Shown here: positions 1 to 6,300 of the stretch, one piece after another
Layout of the letters: each line of letters begins with the position of its first letter
Numbering within the stretch: position 1 is the stretch's first letter
Assembly (NCBI GenBank): GCA_020631035.1
Contig: JAHDIA010000365.1
Coordinates: forward strand, 1 to 6,481
Reading direction: 5' to 3'
DNA length: 6,481 bases
From: Chitinophagales bacterium
GTDB taxonomy: Bacteria > Bacteroidota > Bacteroidia > Chitinophagales > UBA2359
Notes under the pieces: model-generated
Told to the model about the DNA's origin: nothing
The model's input: only the letters and a program-made list of their open reading frames with translations
The model's database searches: none
Position numbers and translations under genes: made by a program

Positions 1-29
1 AGGGTCAAAAACCGTAAAAAAATAAGTAG

Positions 30-620
30 TTGCTCCAATCTCAGTTTCATAAAACACTCATCGAAGCAGGTTGTGACGAAGCAGGTCGAGGCTGCTTGGC
101 AGGTCCTGTCTTTGCTGCCGCAGTCATTTTGCCCAAAAACTTTAACGAACCACTGCTCAACGATTCCAAGCAAATGAGCGAAGACGACCGAGAGGCGATT
201 CGCAAAGTCATTGAACAAAAAGCATTGGCTTGGGCAGTCTCCCGCATTCTTCCCAAAACCATCGACAAAATCAACATCCTCAATGCCTCCATTTTGGCAA
301 TGCATCGCTCCTTGGACAAACTCAAACTACGTCCAGAACTCATTCTAGTAGACGGCAATCGCTTCAAAGCGTATCCCTTTGTCCAACACCAATGCATCAT
401 CAAAGGTGACTCCAAATTTGCCTCCATTGCCGCCGCCTCTGTACTCGCCAAAACTAGCCGAGATCGTTATATGGCAAAACTCCACAAAAGATTCCCTCAA
501 TACGGCTGGGACAGCAACAAAGGGTATCCCACCGTCAAACACCGAGCTGCCATAGCCGAATATGGCGATTGCATTCACCACCGCCAATCATTCCGACTCT
601 TAAAAGAAGAAGCAAGTTGA
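30..620 (+). CDS. rnhB: Ribonuclease HII
   Basis: Cytoplasmic endonuclease that cuts the RNA strand of RNA/DNA hybrids and removes single ribonucleotides misincorporated in DNA. The 196-residue product has the usual family length and all landmarks: the DEAGRG motif at residues 16-21 carries the first two catalytic acids (D16, E17) and the GRG loop that reads the RNA-DNA junction. D108 in LVDGN and D127 in KGDS complete the DEDD metal site. S-x-x-GY around G165-Y166 is the conserved substrate-binding tyrosine segment. The start is TTG: an in-frame TAG sits directly before it at 27-29 and no ATG or GTG occurs before the catalytic motif, so TTG is the only standard start that keeps the N-terminus. 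No Shine-Dalgarno sequence is visible; the leader is A-rich. Codons favour C endings (ATC, CTC, GCC, CCC), unlike the adhesin-type genes downstream. It is convergent with the next gene. Identification is near certain; the start is slightly less so. Confidence 0.97.
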   Translation: MLQSQFHKTLIEAGCDEAGRGCLAGPVFAAAVILPKNFNEPLLNDSKQMSEDDREAIRKVIEQKALAWAVSRILPKTIDKINILNASILAMHRSLDKLKLRPELILVDGNRFKAYPFVQHQCIIKGDSKFASIAAASVLAKTSRDRYMAKLHKRFPQYGWDSNKGYPTVKHRAAIAEYGDCIHHRQSFRLLKEEAS

Positions 621-818
621 GTGAGTAATTCAGTAACTAGCTTTGTATAACACCAATCAACCAATCAACAAAGAACAGTAACCACATAGAAATCTTCAAT
701 TATTTTGTTGCAACGTCATTGACTTATGGCTGCGTGTACTCAGGTTAACCAACGCATACTTCATACTTCGTACAAGCGTGTATCCACCCGCTCGTCCTAC
801 GCTTCTTATGCTCCAATA
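621..818. other. Convergent intergenic gap with short duplications
   Basis: This stretch separates the ends of the convergent rnhB and beta-barrel genes. I see no gene and no convincing intrinsic terminator for either. It contains two short perfect tandem duplications, CCAATCAA twice at 653-668 and CATACTT twice at 755-768. The palindrome GGTTAACC at 743-750 lies inside a weak inverted pair, TGCGT at 731-735 and ACGCA at 752-756. None of these has a recognised role. Confidence 0.6.
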
Positions 819-1571
819 TTAAATCCACAAACGTAACATTAGACCTAAATCATAAAGATTGTACTCAATGCTATGTAAGTCATTGGCTTTGAATATTGAA
901 CGAAGATAATATTCATACCTAGGCTCGATTTCGAGTTGCGTATTGCCTATAAATGCCATTTGGAAACCCAATCCCAAATTTGCTGAAAGTTGATGAGGAA
1001 TAACATTATCTATATGATCTCTAATATTGATTTGGCGAGAAAGGTCTATAAAATCAGGATCAGGTAAATTATCAGGGGGAGATAATGTACCATTTTCTTT
1101 ATTACAAACCTCTTTAAGATGACTGTATAGATAATATTTATAGTTGACACCAAAGTTGACAAAGAAAATGGTATTTCCCCAATTACTTACATTCCATTTG
1201 CCCTGTAATGGAATGTTGAGATAATTGTGTCTAGCAATAATGTTTATTTCACAGTTTTCTGTAATGACAGAGTGGAAAGCAGTTTTGATACCAGAATTGG
1301 CAAAACCAATACCTGAGTACAAATCTAAGGTGGGAGAGATATGTAGACCCACCAACAGATTGCCTTCTAGAGAAACCAAAGGTGTTTGAAATTTGGTGAT
1401 TGATGAAAGTACTCTATCAGGTGTATTGCTATTGGGAGTTCTACTAACAACCCCATTGCTTAGATTGGGAAACAATTCAACTCCCCAAAAAAGTTTGTTG
1501 TCTTGGGCAAAAGTATTGGTGCTCAATCCCAATAGGCACAACAATACACATACAATTTTTTGATTCATCAT
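819..1571 (-). CDS. Secreted outer-membrane beta-barrel protein, porin-like
   Basis: A 250-residue protein predicted to sit in the outer membrane as a small beta-barrel. Residues 1-22 form a Sec signal peptide: K5, a Leu/Val/Cys-rich core at 6-16, and an A-type cleavage site after A22 before Q-D. The rest alternates polar and hydrophobic residues in strand-sized blocks with Gly and aromatic positions (for example around residues 80-95, 115-150 and 195-250). The C-terminus ends in a last strand, DLGLMLRLWI, as in Bacteroidota outer-membrane beta-barrel families. Two cysteines lie in the putative loops. The start is ambiguous between two adjacent ATG codons at 1571 and 1568, with no effect on the mature protein. 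No Shine-Dalgarno sequence is present and I found no good promoter. The gene stands alone, facing rnhB. Substrate and function are unknown; family assignment rests on overall pattern rather than a diagnostic motif. Confidence 0.8.
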   Translation of the reverse strand: MMNQKIVCVLLCLLGLSTNTFAQDNKLFWGVELFPNLSNGVVSRTPNSNTPDRVLSSITKFQTPLVSLEGNLLVGLHISPTLDLYSGIGFANSGIKTAFHSVITENCEINIIARHNYLNIPLQGKWNVSNWGNTIFFVNFGVNYKYYLYSHLKEVCNKENGTLSPPDNLPDPDFIDLSRQINIRDHIDNVIPHQLSANLGLGFQMAFIGNTQLEIEPRYEYYLRSIFKANDLHSIEYNLYDLGLMLRLWI

Positions 1572-1667
1572 AGGTAAGAAGATTTTTTGAAAAATAAAGA
1601 TTATTGGAATAATCCAGTGATAAAATCCACAAGTTAAGGAATGATAAAAAAATAACTTCCCGATTTT

Positions 1668-1736
1668 GACTGCGATATTTTCAGACCTACTTCGTCAAAA
1701 ATACTCGCCTTAGCCCTGCTAGGACTGCGTTTTTTT
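1668..1736 (+). other. Two-hairpin element ending in a T tract
   Basis: The heptamer GACTGCG occurs at 1668-1674 and again at 1723-1729, just before a run of seven Ts (1730-1736). Between them lie two potential stem-loops. The first pairs GCGA and TATTTT (1672-1681) with AAAATA and TCGC (1698-1708, one bulged C). The second pairs TAGC (1711-1714) with GCTA (1718-1721), extended by a wobble and one C-G pair. Read on the + strand this resembles a short transcript ending in a weak intrinsic terminator, but no + strand gene lies close upstream. It could equally be a dispersed intergenic repeat. Confidence 0.3.
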
Positions 1737-1853
1737 CCTTGTATCTCTAAAAATCTCATTGCCAAAAACAAGGAACTTATTATTTAACCATTCCTAAACA
1801 GACCATAAATAAACAAGAGAAGATGCTTAATTATTGTATGAGCATTTACTTTT

Positions 1854-1991
1854 AGCATTTAGACGAAGGACCCACAGAAGCGAATCTACGCCTGATTGCA
1901 GTGGATACCCCGCAATGTAATCCCGAGAATCGGGATGAAATGAGGAGTAGAAACGAAAAGCAGGGAGACACGATGCAAACGAAGCATTTAG
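1854..1991 (+). ncRNA. Flavo-1-like structured repeat / candidate ncRNA
   Basis: From memory, this segment resembles the Flavo-1 RNA motif, a structured intergenic element of unknown function common in Bacteroidota. The recognisable phrases are GATTGCAGTGGATA (1894-1907) and GAAACGAAAAGCAGGG (1950-1965). Visible pairings are a perfect 7-bp stem ATCCCGA/TCGGGAT with a GAA loop (1920-1936), ATTGC with GCAAT (1895-1899 and 1912-1916), and CCTG with CAGG (1891-1894 and 1961-1964) closing the domain. It is markedly GC-richer than its surroundings. The 9-mer AGCATTTAG occurs at both ends (1854-1862 and 1983-1991). Naming it Flavo-1 is from recall and has not been checked with a covariance model. 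Confidence 0.45.
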
Positions 1992-2004
1992 CGTTCCGTT
2001 CATA

Positions 2005-2028
2005 TAAAGCAAATAAAAATGTGCTTTA
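2005..2028. repeat. AT-rich inverted repeat
   Basis: TAAAGCA (2005-2011) and TGCTTTA (2022-2028) form a perfect 7-bp stem with a 10-base loop. No T tract follows on either strand, so it is not a typical intrinsic terminator. It lies just after the Flavo-1-like element and may belong to it or be chance. Confidence 0.3.
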
Positions 2029-2120
2029 AAAAGTAAGAAAAAAATGCGATTTATATCTGATAATTAGGTAGTTATAGGTTTTATTGGGTGATTGTAAAAA
2101 TAAGATGTGAATAAATTTAG

Positions 2121-2252
2121 GGTGCATTTATATGCTTCAAATTAAAAAAAACCTTATCTTAATTTTTAGGATAAGGGAACATCCTTAACCAAAAAATCTT
2201 CACACCATAAATAGTTGAAAATTCTACCCCATTTTCAATATGGTGCATTTAT
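2121..2252 (+). repeat. 11-bp direct repeat upstream of the promoter
   Basis: GGTGCATTTAT occurs at 2121-2131 and again at 2242-2252, in the same orientation and 121 bases apart. The leftward terminator hairpin lies between the copies. The second copy ends 14 bases before the TTGACA box of the promoter candidate, a position where an activator or repressor could bind. Whether this is an operator is inference only. Confidence 0.35.
2144..2176 (-). terminator. Leftward-facing intrinsic terminator
   Basis: On the - strand an 11-bp stem (arms at 2176-2166 and 2162-2152, one G-T wobble, three-base loop) is followed at once by eight Ts (complement of the A run 2144-2151). This is the canonical layout of a Rho-independent terminator for leftward transcription. 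On the + strand the hairpin is not followed by Ts. No leftward gene lies to its right within the window, so what it terminates is unclear; it may shield the gap from antisense transcription arising in the adhesin-type genes. Confidence 0.6.
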
Positions 2253-2266
2253 TTTAACGACTATGA

Positions 2267-2296
2267 TTGACATAGATCGTAATAGGAATATATTGT
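2267..2296 (+). promoter_or_regulatory. Candidate promoter of the PPC-domain gene
   Basis: TTGACA (2267-2272) is followed after 16 bases by TATATT (2289-2294). Read in the Bacteroidota style, TTG is 19 bases from TATATTGT, close to the phylum consensus TTG-N19-21-TAnnTTTG recognised by the primary sigma factor. The box ends 24 bases before the ATG, which leaves a very short A/T-rich leader. Confidence 0.4.
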
Positions 2297-2320
2297 CCAA
2301 AATTTTTAATCAATACTATC

Positions 2321-3316
2321 ATGAATAGACAAATTCAGTTTATTTACTGCTTTTTTGTACTGCTTTGTCTCACTGTTGATGCAAAAGCACAAGGGACAGA
2401 TTGCAGTGACCCACTCATTGTCAATAGTTTTAGTTATTCGGCTTCGCATACTACTTGTGGATTTGGCAATAATTATGATGCCAATATTTTTGGCATTGAC
2501 AATGTGGCAGATTTTTGTTACCCAGGTGGTAATTCGCCAGGAAATGAAGAACGCAATTCTTATGGAGGGGAAGATTTTGTTATTGCCTTTTCTCCACCTG
2601 CTTCGGCTTGCCATACTATCAGTATAACAACAACAACTGATTATGCAGCGATTCATGTACTTAGAGGTTGTCCTGACAATGCCAATAGTGAGTGTGTCGG
2701 GTTTGATTTTCGTTCTCCCTCAGGAGGCAATAACCCTACAGTTAATTTTGGCTCATTGGCAGGTGAAACTTATTACATTGTCATAGACAATTGGCCTAGT
2801 CCGAGTTGTATCAATTTTAATCTCAGTATCACTTCTGCAACGACTGCGGGAATTGTCAATGATTTTTGTGCTGACGCTTTGCCTTTACAAGGTTCTGGTT
2901 CTAATGTTGGAGCTAATTGTGAACCCAACGAATGGTCTCCTGATTGGCCAGATCAAAGCCCCAGTATTTGTACGGGAACCAATGTTTGGCAATCTAATGA
3001 AAATGGTGTGTGGTATACCTTTAACAACCCTATGATGCAAACAGTGAATATTGATGTAAACAACATCAGTTGTTCGGGTGGTAACAACAAATTGCAATAT
3101 GGTGTTTGGACCAATTCGGGCAGTTGTGATTTAGATCAAGAAACCTTAGTCGGTTGTGCCATTGCAATTGGTAGTTCTAGTTTGATGTTGAACAATCTTC
3201 CAGCAGGCAATTATTATTTATTCGCTGATGGAGATGCAGGGAGTGGATGTACGTGGGAGTTTGATAGCAATCTGATAACAGCCTGTACAGGTACACCAGG
3301 ATTTATCAGTAACTAG
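2321..3316 (+). CDS. Secreted protein with two PPC-like domains
   Basis: A 331-residue exported protein of unknown function. Residues 1-23 are a Sec signal peptide ending AKA before Q24. Two beta-sandwich domains of the bacterial pre-peptidase C-terminal (PPC-like) kind follow, about 26-173 and 180-322. Each begins with a D-x-C motif. Each has a central strand of the W/F-x-x-F type (DFVIAF at 85-90; VWYTF at 230-234) and a Y-Y-x-x-x-D strand near the end (YYIVID at 151-156; YYLFAD at 298-303). Cysteines are frequent, suggesting disulfides outside the cytoplasm. No catalytic domain is visible, and no type IX sorting domain follows the second module: the protein stops at TAG after PGFISN. The ATG follows a promoter candidate and an A/T-rich leader without a Shine-Dalgarno sequence. 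The next gene starts 36 bases later in the same frame with a similar signal peptide, suggesting one transcript and common ancestry. A role in surface binding or adhesion is inference. Confidence 0.85.
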   Translation: MNRQIQFIYCFFVLLCLTVDAKAQGTDCSDPLIVNSFSYSASHTTCGFGNNYDANIFGIDNVADFCYPGGNSPGNEERNSYGGEDFVIAFSPPASACHTISITTTTDYAAIHVLRGCPDNANSECVGFDFRSPSGGNNPTVNFGSLAGETYYIVIDNWPSPSCINFNLSITSATTAGIVNDFCADALPLQGSGSNVGANCEPNEWSPDWPDQSPSICTGTNVWQSNENGVWYTFNNPMMQTVNIDVNNISCSGGNNKLQYGVWTNSGSCDLDQETLVGCAIAIGSSSLMLNNLPAGNYYLFADGDAGSGCTWEFDSNLITACTGTPGFISN

Positions 3317-3352
3317 AAAGAGGCATTTTTTCAAAACAAAAAAAATAGACCA

Positions 3353-6300
3353 GTGAATAAATATATACAATTTTTATTTTATGTGCTTGTTTTCTGTTGT
3401 TGCTTTGTGGGACTACAAGGACAGACTGTAACTTGTTCAGGAGTTTTTGTAGATTCAGGAGATACCGCAGGCAATTACAGCAATAACGAAAATGGGATAT
3501 TGACTTTGTGTCCAATAGATCCATCAACAGATGTCATTCAGGTAACTTTTACTTCATTTGATGTAGAGGCAGGTTTGGGAATTTGTGCCTACGACTATTT
3601 GGATGTACACAATGGTGATAGTGATACAGATCCTTTTATCGGAGGACCTTACTGTAACGACAATGTCCCAACTACTTTTACTTCTTCAGATGTTACAGGT
3701 TGTTTGACCTTTACATTTGTATCAGATGGGAGTGTTACCGAAGCGGGTTGGACAGCAGATGTTAGTTGTGTACCTATTGGTACAGGGGGACCTAATTGTG
3801 ATGGAGCAACAGCTCCCGCTGATAATTGTGTAGATGCTACCCCATTGGATTTGAGTCAAGCTTTTGAAGGGAGTACTGATTGTACCTATACTGTTGATGA
3901 ACCTTACAATGGATACAATACAGGTTCGCCTAATGGATGGTGTGGATCAATAGAAAACAATTCTTGGTTGGTTTTTACCGCTTCGGAATCAATGGTCGAT
4001 ATAAATTTTGCTGTTGCAGCAGGACCTGGTTGTGACGATGGAGTACAATATAGTTTGTGGGAAGGTACTTGTGGTAGTTTATCCTTGGTAGGAGGTGTGT
4101 GTGAAAATCCTATTAGTGTACCTAATGCTGGAACCTCAAGTACATTGAGTCTTACAGGAATGGTACCTGGTAATCAGTATTACTTGATGATTGATGGATT
4201 TGCTGGGGACTTATGTGAGTATACATTTGAGCCAGTTGAGGGAGTTGTAACCTGTGACAATGATTTATGTGCGGATGCCATAGTCTTGGCTTGTGGAGAA
4301 AGTATTACCAATGGTTTACAGTGTGCAACTGATATGGATGCCCCAGTAGATTGTGGTACAGGTGGAACTGCGAATGAAGGTATCTGGTACCAATTTACAG
4401 GTACAGGAGACGAGATTGATTTGAGTGTAAGCAATCCAGGAACCGATTTTAGTGCTAGAATTCATGTGTTTACAGGTTCTTGTGGTGCCTTGACTTGTGT
4501 TGGTAGTGGAACAGGAAACGGAACAGCTGATGTCAATTTTAATTCGGTAAATGGAACAACTTACTATATTTATGTAGATGGACAAGCAGGTGCAATTGGT
4601 ATTTTTGAATTGTCGGTTACTTGTACTCCAATAGTCACAGACTGTGGAAGTTGTGCAACCCCTAATTGTTCTATTGTAGGTATTCCTACTTTTGATGATA
4701 GAAACTATCCACCTGCTTCTTGTGAAAGTCCTTTTGTGGCAGGACCTGCTACTTTTTATTCATATTATACAGTATTGACAGATGCCAATGGTGGAGTGGG
4801 TATTGTACAAACCAATTTGGTAAGCCCAGGAGGTTGTGGAGTAGCGACAAGAACTGCTGTTTTGTATCCAGTTGGAAGTTGTCCAGTAAGCCCAGTGTCT
4901 CCAACAAGTACGAATGCCAATGGTGTAGCAAGTGGGTTCAATCCCGAATGGGAAGGATTGACGCCCAATACCAATTATATTGTTAGAATAGAAACAATTG
5001 TCCCAGCGGGATGTACTTTGGAAGAAGCGTGTACACATTATTATGGTCTTCCTTGTCTAGTACCTAGTACACCCACACTTAGTTCTGGTGATATTACTCC
5101 TTGTGTAGGCTCAACAGTAACTTATACGATTAATGGAGTAGCTGATGCAACAACCTATACTTGGAATGTGACAGGTGGTTCTATCACAACAGGTCAGGGC
5201 TCGACCTCTATTACCGTTAATTGGGGGACAAGTGGAGCTGGAAACATAAGTGTTACAGCAGACAACAGTTGTGGTTCAAGTGTTGCATTGAATCAAGCCA
5301 TTACCATACAAGCTTTGGATGATGTAAGTTTTACTTATCCTGCTACAGTTTGTTCGAGTGCGGCAAACCCAACTCCAATAAGTGCGCCTGCAACTGCAGG
5401 AGGAACTTGGACAGTTAACAATGGAGGAACCATTCAAAATGATGGAACCTTGGTTTTGTCCTCAACAACAATTGGACAGACATACACTGTAACCTATACA
5501 ACAACAAATGAATGTGGAAATACTGCTTCACAAAGCATTACGATTCAAGATTCAGATGATACAGATTTCACCTATCCGTCATCGGTTTGTACGACTGATG
5601 CAGATCCTATGCCTTCAAGTATTCCTGCAACAAGTGGAGGTACTTGGTCGGTTAACAATGGAGCAAGCATTCAAGCCAATGGGACATTAGTGTTATCTAC
5701 TACTACAGAAGGAACAACTTATACCATTACTTATGCTACAACAGGAACTTGTAGTGGCTCTTCAACACAATCGATTACTGTTCAAGATTGTGTTCCTGCT
5801 AGTAGTCCTTGTAACTGTGCATCTGGTGTCAGTTGTGATGGGGGGACATCTGATGAAACAACTATCATCAATGCTTATAACAATGAGGATGCTAGTAATC
5901 CAAGTTCTTATTGTTATGACTTATCTGGTAGTGCCATTCCTGCTACTGATGGATTGACCTATGAGTTTTGTTATGAATATACTCATGTAGGTCCAGGTTT
6001 GGAATTTGCCTTTAATAGTTTGGTGTCTTTAACAGATGTGGGTAATTGTTTAGCGAATTCTACTATTACTAGAACAGTTTATGCAACAGGAAGTTGTGGG
6101 ACGGCTATAACATCAACAGGAACTGATGCCAATGGTTGGGCGGTTTATTCAGCCAATATTGGACAAAACTTTACTATATGTACCAGTGTTACTGCTGATG
6201 CAGCAACTTGCTGTGGAGAATATTTTTCGGTTTGTACTTACGCTTATCCGATTTGTACCGATCCTATACTAAGTGCGATGGGGAATGATCCTTCTCCTTG

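Larger units (their letters stand above)
1572..2320. other. 749-base gene-free region rich in structured elements
   Basis: This is the divergent gap between the leftward beta-barrel gene and the rightward PPC-domain gene. I see no credible gene. A 61-codon leftward reading frame at 1827-2012 lies almost wholly over the structured repeat, has no homologue I recognise and is discounted. The gap holds, in order, a two-hairpin element ending in a T tract (1668-1736), a Flavo-1-like repeat (1854-1991), an AT hairpin (2005-2028), a leftward terminator (2144-2176), an 11-base direct repeat (2121-2131 and 2242-2252) and a promoter candidate (2267-2296). The stretch 2029-2120 shows nothing I can name. 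Confidence 0.6.

Noticed and set aside
1..25. Possible tail of an upstream + strand gene in frame 2 ending at TAA 23-25
   Set aside because: Only seven codons are visible and all look generic and Lys-rich; nothing supports coding beyond a plausible position.
47..587. Open frames on the - strand inside rnhB
   Set aside because: They are shadows of a well-conserved gene on the other strand and encode nothing recognisable.
1572..1680. Promoter for the leftward beta-barrel gene
   Set aside because: A TATTTTTC-like box exists near the start, but no TTG element lies at the expected spacing, so I did not annotate it.
1827..2012. Leftward 61-codon open frame
   Set aside because: It lies over the Flavo-1-like structured segment, with no signal peptide or recognised domain; repeats of this kind commonly produce spurious frames.
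3314..3316. TAG as a nonsense mutation splitting one ancestral gene
   Set aside because: A complete signal peptide follows at 3353 and matches that of the upstream gene, which fits two separate genes better than one broken gene.
3317..3352. Terminator between the two secreted-protein genes
   Set aside because: The only inverted pairing is A-T runs (around 3326-3346) with no GC stem, so it is unlikely to stop transcription; more likely an A-rich leader.
4180..5038. Several leftward open frames inside the large protein gene
   Set aside because: The + strand frame is continuously open with clear domains; the leftward frames are compositional shadows of Gly/Thr/Cys codons.
5508..5957. Short + strand frames in another phase within the large gene
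   Set aside because: They overlap the repeat modules of the real frame and look like low-complexity translations with no start signal.
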